A stretch of DNA of 64,000 nt from Ambrosia x helenae (lineage: Eukaryota; Streptophyta; Magnoliopsida; Asterales; Asteraceae), in the NCBI GenBank assembly GCA_030844895.1, contig CM061233.1, positions 52,257,453 through 52,321,452 on the forward strand, written 5' to 3'. Shown in pieces: positions 34,367-44,665 of this stretch (position 1 is its first letter; the number at the start of each line of letters is the position of its first letter). The position numbers and the translations under genes are program-made. The notes under the pieces are model-generated. The model had not been told where the DNA came from, did no database searches, and saw only the letters and a program-made list of their open reading frames with translations.

Positions 34367-34374
34367 TATAAATA
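34367..34374 (+). promoter_or_regulatory. TATA box, element D 5' LTR
   Basis: TATAAATA after the repeat array. In the 3' LTR the matching box has lost a T (TAAAATA near 39820). Confidence 0.7.
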
Positions 34375-35249
34375 CCACCCTTATGTTTCAAAACATCATT
34401 TGTGAAACCCTAATACACCCCAAAGCCATCCCACACCTTATCCAACCTCTGCAACTCGTTTTTGAGCAAGAAATCATATTTTCAAGTCTTACAACCCATA
34501 ATCTCACCATTTCAAGGTGTGTTCTTCATCCCAAACCTTTATAATAGTATTGTTTTGATCCCTAAAGGTCCAGACCTGATTTATAGACGTTTGTGTCTTT
34601 GAGAACTTATTAAAATCGGTTTCAAAACAAACCCACACATCTATACTTGTTTTATGTGATGTAGTCATGCAAGATAGGATCCTTATCGTCTAAACATGAT
34701 TGTTCTTGTGTTATTGATATGTTTCTGATCTAGATAAGCTAATATGATGATAATCTAGGGATTTGAAGGTTCATAGATGTGTGATATTGATATTAGGCGT
34801 TTTGACCCGTTTGGGCGATTATGGTGGATTGATGATAATATGTTGTGTTTGGTTGATTGTTTGAGGATAGGGTTTGCTCTAGGATGATGCTAGAACAGTA
34901 GGGTAATGTCGGATAACGCCATTATGTGATGAAATCTGAGTATTTGCTATTTAGGGTAAGTTTTACATGTTGATGTGATGCTTACATGCAAGTTATGCTA
35001 CTTTGGGAAACCGCGTGCATTCGGGACGGCTAGGGTGATGATAAATTAGGGGTTTTTGCTTGAAATAGTTGGGTTAATGTTTTGGGTTGGGTATTGGGTG
35101 TTTTTACATGTTTCGGATCTGATTTGGAGTGTTCGACGCGCGAAAATGCACTACAGATGTGCAGAGGCGAGTAGGCTCCTACTCGCATGATGCTTCATGC
35201 GAATAGGAACCTAATCGCCTGAAGTTCATGCTATTACAATCCTATTCGC

Positions 35250-35444
35250 CTAAACAACTAGTGATTACAATCCTAAATGCCACTTCTACTAGTGATTACA
35301 ATCCTAAATGCCACTTCTACTAGTGATTACAATCCTAAATGCCACTTCTACTAGTGATTACAATCCTAAATGCCACTTCTACTAGTGATTACAATCCTAA
35401 ATGCCATTTCTACTAGTGATTACAATCCTAAATGCTAGTTTGGT
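35250..35444 (+). repeat. 31-bp tandem repeats in D LTR (six copies)
   Basis: Unit contains GATTACAATCCTAAATGCCA and CTTCTACTAGT. The 3' LTR (40705-40920) has seven copies; that one extra unit explains the length difference between the two LTRs. Confidence 0.88.
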
Positions 35445-35891
35445 TACTAATCGCGTGTAATGCTGCTGTATGTATATTTTAACATCCCGAAACACGGATT
35501 GACACCTAGGAACATGTTAGGAACCCCAGGACATGTCTAATGACTTGGTAACACGTGTTCGGACTTTGTTATGCGTTAATTAACTGTTATGTTAGATTAG
35601 GTGAACTCTTGCGCGCATTAAGTGTTTAATTGCATATGTTGCATGATATCTTGCTTTCGGCTAACATGTGAGATGTCGGGTCACCAATGGGATGTCGGGC
35701 CTTGTCTGGTGTGGTCGGTTAAACGTTTAAACATCATTTCATATGTACACGGTTATGGTCTGGACTGCTAGGGACTAATCAACCTACGGGTTGTTAGTCT
35801 AACACCTTATACGCTCGTCATGATAGGTCACCGGTATTTGGTGCCGTCTATTGAGCAGGTTTACTTGTCTTAGTGCGAGGAGCAGCATCAG

Positions 35892-36352
35892 GTGAGTTTC
35901 ACGGCCCCACTTTACGTTTTACATTTCGGGGGAGACACATGCTCATACTTATTTCATAAATTATCATGTTATACTAGTGTTAATTCATTTACATACTAAA
36001 CGATACGTAAAGTCCCGGGGAAACCATGAATATGCTGGATAGCATAACGGGGGAAATGTGGATAGATCTATTGGGACTGACAGACCCCACCCATCGGCTG
36101 GGAGCCGGGCGGGTGCATATTGTCTCGGTCATAACGCTACCGTGGAGCGGTAGTGCATAAACGTTTCGGGCAAAAATCATATATCGTTGTCTGTAATGGT
36201 TTCCGGTCGTAGTAGTATTACTCATGCGTCTAGCTAACGCTATCATTTCTAACATAGTGATAACATGATGGCTTTCATTACTTAAACATTTAATATAAAA
36301 CCTGTGAACTCACCGGCATTATTTGCTGACGTTTTTAGCATGTTTGTCTCAG
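35892..36352 (+). other. LTR leader intron, element D 5' LTR (461 nt)
   Basis: Donor CAG|GTGAGTTTCACGG, branch candidate GCTGAC about 22 nt before acceptor TTTGTCTCAG. The 3' LTR has the same intron at 41373-41833 (461 nt). Confidence 0.6.
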
Positions 36353-36627
36353 GTCGCTGAGGTAGCAACTTATCATAGGCGCACGGAGTCACACGGCGTC
36401 TAGGATTCATATGCATTTTCTTATCTTTTTCAGACTTACGTACTTTTACATTTTGGGTTGTAATAAAGTTACGCTTCCGCAGCGATGGATTTATGAAAAC
36501 TTGATGGTTTGTTTATGTCATTTTACGTATCATATAGTGTCGTTTATTGTGACCGTTGACTTAGATCCTGGTTTGTCACACGCCTCGCGGTAAAACCCCG
36601 CACGTGGAATTTGAGGGTGTGACAGAT

Positions 36628-36640
36628 TGGTATCAGAGCC
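36628..36640 (+). other. Primer binding site, element D
   Basis: TGGTATCAGAGCC, initiator Met tRNA type, three bases after the LTR. Confidence 0.92.
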
Positions 36641-36879
36641 AATGGTTATAGTGAACTAGGACTGCATGTTGAGTCAAGTCTATAGCCGAGTCGCACACAC
36701 TAGACGGTCACATTCATATAAGTAGTCATGCCATATGGGGATTTGTCGGGGTGTTAGTATTACATTCGTTGTTATCATTTATGCTTACATCATCTATCTA
36801 TTATTCTTATTTCTTATTCTATCTTTCCTCTTCGTACTGAAGATGAAGAGGCTTACAATCCTTGTACGGCGGTGGTGTA

Positions 36880-36952
36880 CATTGGAGTGGCTTCGGCACC
36901 CTTCGGAGATTTGTCCAAGATTCGGACATCTCCCCCTTTCTATACTCCAATG
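36880..36952 (+). other. Leader stem-loop I, element D
   Basis: Outer arms CATTGGAGT (36880-36888) and ACTCCAATG (36944-36952); inner arms TGTCC (36912) and GGACA (36924). The outermost pair differs from C in both arms. Confidence 0.6.
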
Positions 36953-37104
36953 GACACACTTGCTCGCACACATCATCTCACACTTGTACTTGTTGTTCTA
37001 CATCTTGGGTGTTGTATCACCTAGGAGTTCTTATCTATTCTTGAATGTGGGTGCCTTGTGGTCTGAAAGTCAAGCTAGGAGCACGCCTCGGGGACCATGT
37101 AGAG

Positions 37105-37142
37105 CGACTTATCATTTCGGGTGCACACGAAATAATAAGTTG
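37105..37142 (+). other. Covarying leader hairpin with GTGCAC loop, element D
   Basis: Arms 37105-37119 and 37128-37142: 14 pairs including one G.T, with a C.A mismatch at pair 7. Loop GGTGCACA. It ends 150 nt before the gag ATG. Confidence 0.82.
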
Positions 37143-37292
37143 AAATGCATGGAAATCCTGGTGGACTCTATGTTTGATCTAATAACCATGATGGAATCCA
37201 GTTCTCTGGTTGACCTTATTGCTTATGATTTCTTCATGATTTCTTGTCATCTGTTCTGGAATCTGATGTCTTGTCTTTGACCTTGACAGAAG

Positions 37293-38590
37293 ATGGCAGG
37301 ACGTCGTGGTGGTCGCGTTGGTGGTCGTGTTGGTGGCCGAAATGGCGGTGGACGTAATGGGGGTCGTGGTAACATCAGCATGACCCAGGCGGAGCTGAAT
37401 AATCTGATCCAGGAGCATGTGGCAGCTGCTATTGCTGCGCAGCAGGCCGCCCAGCACGGCCATGGTGGTAATTTAATTACCCCTACCCTCATCCCTTATC
37501 TTTTGTCGTGTGATGTTCGTTTTCTGACCCGTGTTGCTTGTTGTAACAGGGGGTGCTTTTCCACCTCCACCACCTCCACCTCCTCCAGTCCACTGTATTT
37601 ACAAGATGTTCCAGGACTGCAAGCCCCATAACTTCAGTGGGACTGAGGGAGCTGTGGGACTACTTCGTTGGTTAGAGAAGGTCGAGTCTGCTTTCTCCAT
37701 GTGTAATTGCCCAGAGGAGTATCGTGTGAAGTATGCTTCAGGGACATTCGAGGGACGTGCCTTGACTTGGTGGAATTCGACGGTGCAGACTATTGGTTTA
37801 CTGGAGGCCCATGCGTTGCCATGGACCGAGTTTGTGTTTCGTTTGAAGAGGGAGTATTGCCCTAGGGATGAGATCAAGAGTTTGGAGCATGAGCTGTGGA
37901 ATCATCAGATGGTGGGATCTGAGATAGAGGAGTATACCACTCGCTACCATGAGTTGGCACTTTTGTGCCCGGATTCTGTGACGCCTGAATATAAGGCTAT
38001 TGAGTTCTACATTAGTGGGTTGGTGCCTGAGGTTCGCGGGTTTGTGACCGCGAATGATGCTACTACACTTCGGGATACCATTCGGTTGGCTCATAGGCTG
38101 ACTAAGCAGAAGGTTCAGGAGGGTGTTTTGCCTCCTAAGGGTACTGTGGTGAAGACCTCTGATGGCAACAAGAGGAAATGGGAGAGTGCGGGAAAGGGTA
38201 CAGTTCAGCCTCAGCAGCAGCAGCCGAGGAAATTTGAGGCTACGGGTACATCTTCTGAGCGGAGGCAGAGTGGGTATACTGGGAGGCTGCCTAGATGTGA
38301 TCGTTGTGGGTACCATCATCTTGGGGATTGTAGTTATTGTACCCGATGTAAGAAGAACGGGCATCAGGCCCAGACGTGTAGGGTGAATCTTCAGACTCAG
38401 CAACAGGTGGTTGCCCCTACTACTACTACCACTGCTGCACCCAGGGAAATCAGGGATGTTATCACTGTGGCGACACTAGGCACTTCAGGCGGGACTGTCC
38501 CAAGGTGAAGCAAGGCGAGGGTGGCGGTCGAACTGCGCCGGCTCGTGCTTATGTTATCGGTGCTAGGGAGAACCAGGAGGATCCTGATAC
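37293..38590 (+). CDS. gag of element D (two exons, one late frame change)
   Basis: Exon 1 (37293-37467) encodes MAGRRGGRVGGRVGGRNGG, a Gly/Arg tail, then NISMTQAELNNLI. Exon 2 starts at 37550 with a run of nine prolines and continues through FQDCKPHNFSGTEGAVGLL, ALTWWNSTVQ and REYCPRDEIKSLEHE to the nucleocapsid knuckle CTRCKKNGHQAQTC. A one-base frame change near 38440 puts the second knuckle (CYHCGDTRHFRRDC) in another frame. Without splicing the two exons are out of frame. It is the best-kept gag of its group here, in an element with no pol. Confidence 0.85.
37468..37549 (+). other. Phase-1 intron in gag of element D (82 nt)
   Basis: Donor G|GTAATTTA at 37468, acceptor TTGTAACAG ending at 37549. 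Exon 1 is 175 nt, so the first base of a codon is left over; exon 2 completes it as Gly and stays in the long gag frame. Confidence 0.72.
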
Positions 38591-38957
38591 TGTTGCTGGT
38601 GAGTATTCTTTTCTTGATTCTCGTTATACTTGTATTCATTTTCATTCACATTGCTTGGCAATTCGTATTCATTGTGTGCATTTAGTTGGTATTTGATCAT
38701 CGTTTTGCATTCATCAGTCTGATGTGGGTCCTTTAGAGATGCTACTTGGACGGTACCGGTGTATCATTTATACCGATCACAGTAGTCTCTGGTAGGCCTT
38801 CGATCAGGAGGATTCATTGTTTTGTATTCACTTTGGGGAGGGCGGTTCCCCGGCTTTGAGTAACCGTTGCTATCATTCTTCGTTCATTGTTATCCTTTCG
38901 TTTACATTATGGGAAACGTTACTTGGGTTAGGTAGACACTCATCACTGTCGAAGAGT
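38591..38957 (+). other. Pol-derived remnant of element D
   Basis: After EDPDTV, where the protease should begin, the frame turns into a short unrelated stretch. At 38741-38800 there is an RNase H-like scrap (GGACGGTACC, TTTATACCGATCACAG, compare TACGGTACC, CTACACCGATCACAAG in C). RT and integrase are missing. Element E has the same remnant at 60531-60889. Confidence 0.65.
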
Positions 38958-39097
38958 GAATCTCGGGGCGAGATTCCTTTCAACAGGGGGATGATGTGAC
39001 GACCGGGAAATTTTTGGGGAAATTTTTCTTTTTATCGTTTCGTTCTCTTTGACTTCGGGAAATTTTCAGGACGAAAATTCTTTCAACTGGGGGATGA
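38958..39097 (+). promoter_or_regulatory. Stop hairpin and duplicated polypurine tract, element D
   Basis: Perfect hairpin GAATCTCG-GGG-CGAGATTC (38958-38976), then GGGGGATGA with a false LTR start TGTGACGACC at 38995, 103 bases before the true one at 39098 after CTGGGGGATGA. Kept although pol is gone. Confidence 0.65.
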
Positions 39098-42000
39098 TGT
39101 GACACCCGGCATATTCAGGTTAATACTTTTCATACTTTACATACATACGTTTCGTACTCTACATACATGCGTTTCACACATTGCATATATACGAGTCTAT
39201 CTCAACGAAAACATTGAAAACAACTACTTAATATCATACTTGACCGGGTCGGTTGAGTCGTATCGATGATTCGGGAATCATCGGGAGTCGTTATAATGGT
39301 CCGAGGGACCATTGGGTGTCGGTCCATAACCATGTGTACAAGGATCGGTGATTCGTGGAATCGCCGGGTTTAACGCACACACGCAAGTCTCGGGTCCCGG
39401 GAATTGGTGATCGGGTGGGAACGTGTTATTTATCGTGCATTATATGTTGGTAATCATTATGTGACTTGTCGGTATGTGAAAACGTGTTTATATATGTTAA
39501 AATAGGGTTTAACGCGCCAAAAGCTCGGATACTTAGGCTATAGGCGAGTAGGAAGCCCCTTGGGGTGATTAGGGGCTAAATGCTAGTTGTTACTAGTGAT
39601 TAGGGGCTAAATGCTAGTTGTTACTAGTGAGTAGGGCTAAATGCTAGTTGTTACTAGTGAGTAGGGCTAAATGCTAGTTGTTACTAGTGAATAGGGCCTA
39701 AATGCTAGTATTACTAGCGAGTAGGGCCTAAATGCTAGTTGTTACTAGCGAATAGGATCCTACTCGCCAATAACATCTGCATACTCGCCTATACTGCAGG
39801 TCACGACTAAAAACGCCTAAAATACCACCCTTATGTTTCAAAACATCATTTGTGAAACCCTATTACACCCCAAAGCCATCCCACACCTTATCCAACCTCT
39901 GCAACTCGTTTTTGAGCAAGAAATCATATTTTCAAGTCTTACAACCCATAATCTCACCATTTCAAGGTGTGTTCTTCATCCCAAACCTTTATAATAGTAT
40001 TGTTTTGATCCCTAAAGGTCCAGACCTGATTTATAGACGTTTGTGTCTTTGAGAACTTATTAAAATCGGTTTCAAAACAAACCCACACATCTATACTTGT
40101 TTTATGTGATGTAGTCATGCAAGATAGGATCTTTATCGTCTAAACATGATTGTTCTTGTGTTATTGATATGATTCTGATCTAGATAAGCTAATATGATGA
40201 TAATATAGGGATTTGAAGGTTCATAGATGTGTGATATTGATATTAGGCGTTTTGACCCGTTTGGGCGATTATGGTGGATTGATGATAATATGTTGTGTTT
40301 GGTTGATTGTTTGATGATAGGGTTTGCTCTAGGATGATGCTAGAACAGTAGGGTAATGTCGGATAACGCCATTATGTGATGAAATCTGAGTATTTGCTAT
40401 TTAGGGTAAGTTTTACATGTTGATGTGATGCTTACATGCAAGTTATGCTATTTTGGGAAACCGCGTGCATTCGGGACGGCTAGGGTGATGATAAATTAGG
40501 GGATTTTGCTTGAAATAGTTGGGTTAATGTTTTGGGTTGGGTATTGGGTGTTTTTACATGTTTCGGATCTGATTTGGAGTGTTCGACGCGCGAAAATGCA
40601 CTACAGATGTGCAGAGGCGAGTAGGCTCCTACTCGCATGATGCTTCATGCGAATAGGAACCTAATCGCCTGAAGTTCATGCTATTACAATCCTATTCGCC
40701 TAAACAACTAGTGATTACAATCCTAAATGCCACTTCTACTAGTGATTACAATCCTAAATGCCACTTCTACTAGTGATTACAATCCTAAATGCCACTTCTA
40801 CTAGTGATTACAATCCTAAATGCCACTTCTACTAGTGATTACAATCCTAAATGCCACTTCTACTAGTGATTACAATCCTAAATGCCATTTCTACTAGTGA
40901 TTACAATCCTAAATGCTAGTTTGGTTCCTAATCGCGTGTAATGCTGCTGTATGTATATTTTAACATCCCGAAACACGGATTGACACCTAGGAACATGTTA
41001 GGAACCCCAGGACATGTCTAATGACTAGGTAACACGTGTTCGGACTTTGTTATGCGTTAATTAACTGTTATGTTAGATTAGGTGAACTCTTGCGCGCATT
41101 AAGTGTTTAATTGCATATGTTGCATGATATCTTGCTTTCGGCTAACATGTGAGATGTCGGGTCACCAATGGGATGTCGGGCCTTGTTTGGTGTGGTCGGT
41201 TAAACGTTTAAACATCATTTCATATGTACACGGTTATGGTCTGGACTGCTAGGGACTAATCAACCTACGGGTTGTTAGTCTAACACCTTATACGCTCGTC
41301 ATGATAGGTCACCGGTATTTGGTGCCGTCTATTGAGCAGGTTTACTTGTCTTAGTGCGAGGAGCAGCATCAGGTGAGTTTCACGGCCCCACTTTACGTTT
41401 TACATTTCGGGGGAGACACATGCTCATACTTATTTCATAAATTATCATGTTATACTAGTGTTAATTCATTTACATACTATACGATACGTAAAGTCCCGGG
41501 GAAACCATGAATATGCTGGATGGCATAACGGGGGAAATGTGGATAGATCTATTGGGACTGACAGACCCCACCCGTCGGCTGGGAGCCGGGCGGGTGCATA
41601 TTGTCTCGGTCATAACGCTACCGTGGAGCGGTAGTGCATAAACGTTTCGGGCAAAAATCATATATCGTTGTCTGTAATGGTTTCCGGTCGTAGTAGTATT
41701 ACTCATGCGTCTAGCTAACGCTATCATTTCTAACATAGTGATAACATGATGGCTTTCATTACTTAAACATTTAATATAAAACCTGTGAACTCACCGGCAT
41801 TATTTGCTGACGTTTTTAGCATGTTTGTCTCAGGTCGTTGAGGTAGCAGCTTATCATAGGCGCACGGAGTCACACGGCGTCTAGGATTCATATGCATTTT
41901 CTTATCTTTTTCAGACTTACGTACTTTTACATTTTGGGTTGTAATAAAGTTACGCTTCCGCAGCGATGGATTTATGAAAACTTGATGGTTTGTTTATGTC

Positions 42001-42105
42001 ATTTTACGTATCATATAGTGTCGTTTATTGTGACCGTTGACTTAGATCCTGGTTTGTCACACGCCTCGCGGTAAAACCCCGCACGTGGAATTTGAGGGTG
42101 TGACA
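39098..42105 (+). repeat. 3' LTR of element D
   Basis: 3,008 bp; one more 31-bp unit than the 5' LTR and a damaged TATA. Leader intron 41373-41833. Followed by target duplicate GGTAA. Confidence 0.92.
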
Positions 42106-42379
42106 GGTAATTAATGGTAACCTTTCAGTTATTAAACATCCGATCAGTGTTAAAAAATATAAACAGACGTTGCGAAACAGCGATTCCTCTCAGCAGACAT
42201 TTGGTGTGTTGACGTGTCGGTGGTTACCGTACAATGGATAGGAGTTGGTCTGTTGAAGCGTCAGTATAAACAGTTGTTATGAAACAGACGTTTTGTCTGC
42301 TGACGCGTCAGTGGTTAGCGTACAACGGATAAGGGTTGACCTGGTCCTCCCGTGTGTTTCCACACGGGATCTCACCTAG
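42106..42379 (+). mobile_element. Possible Helitron 3' terminus
   Basis: Ends with a perfect 8-bp hairpin, CCCGTGTG (42349-42356), loop TTTC, CACACGGG (42361-42368), then ATCTCAC and CTAG (42376-42379) followed by T. Helitrons end in a short GC-rich hairpin a few bases before CTRR and insert between A and T. Upstream are two diverged copies of a roughly 100-bp unit (GTCGGTGGTTACCGTACAA / GTCAGTGGTTAGCGTACAA). The 5' end is not certain. Confidence 0.45.
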
Positions 42380-43114
42380 TTTTTACTATTATAAAACAAG
42401 TAAAAAAGATTACCATAAACTTACATTTTATTCTTAAATTAAACAAACAAACTTATTGTTGGTAAACGTTAAAATATATAATGTATAATATATATATATA
42501 TATAGTAATAACAATAAAACTTGTAATAAAATATCTAATATCAACAAATCTAATTTCTTTAAAAATCAATTCTTTGTAATTAATTTCTATATTTTATTCA
42601 ATGATTAAGTTTGAAATTTAAACTTGTTTTTTGATAAAGTATCCTCATTTTATTGTATATAATCTGTTTTAAAACATCTGTTGAATGATATCCAACTTTA
42701 CCAAAAAATACAATTTTACAATTAAAAATTACAATAAATATACAATTCAGATTGAAAAAGATTTGAAATTATATTTTAGAATAATTCTTAATTGTTCAAA
42801 CGTATCTTAATTATATTCTATACTACAACATTGAAAAAAGCAATAGCAATAAAAGTCGTAATTCAAATTGCTTAATTTTGCTTACAATATGAGGATAAAC
42901 AAACATACAAAATACAGCTAAAACACTACAAAACTAAAAATTCTTACAAAAATACTAAATAGAAATGCTCTAACAAAAAACTTAGATATGACAGCAAAAG
43001 AGAATTAATACAAACTAACACATCTCATCTATAAAACAAAAACCAAAATATAAAATACAGCTGAAACACCACAAAACAAAACCAAACTAAGCCGTCTCCA
43101 AAGAAGAAGAAAAC
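42380..43114. other. AT-rich non-coding stretch
   Basis: No gene or repeat family recognised apart from a TA run at 42487-42502. The last five bases, AAAAC (43110-43114), would be the left target duplicate of element E. Confidence 0.5.
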
Positions 43115-43691
43115 TGTGACACCCGACATGTTTGGGTCAACATTTTATAAACACATAAGTCTACCTTAGCGAAAAACGTTTATTAAACATACTTGACGGG
43201 GTCAGTAGAGTCGGAACACAGTCCGTGTTGTCCAGGGTTCAATGATTCGGTAGATCATTGGGTTAGTCACACACACACACACACACGATACGAGTCCCGT
43301 TGTTGGTGAATTACATAAACTAATTAAGTGTATGTGTAGACTAATTGTCGTATGGTGGATTATATGCTTAGATGTGTTTAAATGATGTGTAGATAATCAT
43401 CTGTGCTTAAATATGTTAAACATAGACTAAGGTTGCATGCTCGTATGGTAAGGTGCGTTAAAATGCGTTCAACACGACAAATTGGAAAAACTAGAAAAAC
43501 GTAAGTCCTGGTTCGACCAAACGAATGGGCGAACCTGGACAATACTCCTGGTTCGACCCTTGTAAAAGGGGCGAACCTGGGATATGGAATTGAAAGAATT
43601 TCATTCGACCAAGTCAGGGTACGTTCGACCCCTGTGATAGGGTCGAAGGAGAGTACATTCTCCCAGGTAAAAGGGGCGAATGTGGACATAG

Positions 43692-43699
43692 TATAAATA
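43692..43699 (+). promoter_or_regulatory. TATA box, element E 5' LTR
   Basis: TATAAATA. The 3' LTR has CATAAATA at the same place (61594). Confidence 0.68.
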
Positions 43700-44474
43700 C
43701 CACACTTTGTCATTTTTCACCATTTCACAAACCCTAAACGCCTCAAAACACTCTCTAGCAACTTTAAACATTGGGGAAGGAGTTTTTGCCCTTGTTTTCT
43801 ATAATCTAACCTACAAACATATTCTACACAAAGATCTAAGGTGTGTTCTTCATTCTAAATCATTTTTAAAGCATTTCAATTCGTTTTCATTAAACCCCAA
43901 GAGTCCAGATCTGATTCAAACATGTTTTCATGGATAAAAACCTTCCTAATGTCTTTCTAAACAAAACCTATTCATAAACGATGAGTTTTCATACAAATTA
44001 ACATGTGTTAATGGTGTTTTATGTGATGTTATGTATTGTTTGATGATTGACTGCTGTATAGATGTTATAACAATGATCTAGGACTGTTATTGATGATGTT
44101 TTATGATTGAGATAGGTTACAATTGATTATTGATGATGTTTTATTCATTTTGGGGATTTTGGGTTAGATCTAGGGCTTGTTCATGATGATAGTGATAAGG
44201 ATATGATTGGGGGTTTATTGTTCATGATAATCTGAGTATATTAAGTTGATTATTGATTGATTTCATAAAGTTTCCTAATTGGGTAAAGATTGCATGCGTT
44301 TGATGTGACATCTCCATAATTTGCTATTTCGGGTAACATGTAAAACGGACGGATTTCGGGATAAAATTGGTAGGGTTTTGTAGGAATATGTTAATGATAG
44401 TTGACTGCTGTGATTGGTAATGTTTCGTGATGTTTTCGTACCGTTTAGATGTGTTTTGGTGCGTTTTATAAAAT

Positions 44475-44665
44475 GCTGATGAAAACGGGAGAACGTGGAA
44501 TAAAATTGGTTCGAATGGGCGAACGTGGAACAAAACATGGGAAAAACGGGCGAACGTGGAACAAAACATGGGAAAAACGGGCGAACGTGGCTCAAACGGG
44601 CGAACGTGGAACAAAACGTGGGAAAAACAGGCGAACGTGGCTCAAACGGGCGAACGTGGAAATGG
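44475..44665 (+). repeat. GGCGAACGTGG tandem repeats in E LTR
   Basis: Six to seven copies of CGGGCGAACGTGGAACAAAA and shorter forms (CGGGCGAACGTGGCTCAAA). Confidence 0.8.

Larger units (their letters stand above)
33646..36624 (+). repeat. 5' LTR of element D (family 2)
   Basis: 2,979 bp, opening TGTGACACCCGGCATATT. Two tandem arrays lie at 34111-34310 and 35250-35444, the first just upstream of TATA. Leader intron 35892-36352; palindrome ATAGATCTAT at 36062; conserved exon block GTCGCTGAGGTAGC after the acceptor. Confidence 0.92.
33646..42105 (+). mobile_element. Element D, gag-only non-autonomous Ty3/gypsy (8.46 kb)
   Basis: LTRs 33646-36624 and 39098-42105, flanked by GGTAA at 33641-33645 and 42106-42110. 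The internal region is only 2,473 bp: PBS, leader, gag, a short remnant with an RNase H-like scrap, stop hairpin, polypurine doublet. Protease core, RT and integrase are absent, so it depends on pol supplied in trans. The LTRs differ by about 20 substitutions, two 1-base indels and one 31-bp repeat unit (0.7 percent), a fairly recent insertion. Confidence 0.93.

Noticed and set aside
35250..35444. CRISPR array (31-bp repeats)
   Set aside because: Units are directly adjacent with no spacers and lie within a plant LTR: a simple tandem repeat.
37179..37492. Antisense open frames over gag (Pro/Thr/Ser-rich)
   Set aside because: Mirror of the GC-rich Gly/Arg and Gln codons of gag; no homology of their own and absent in other copies.
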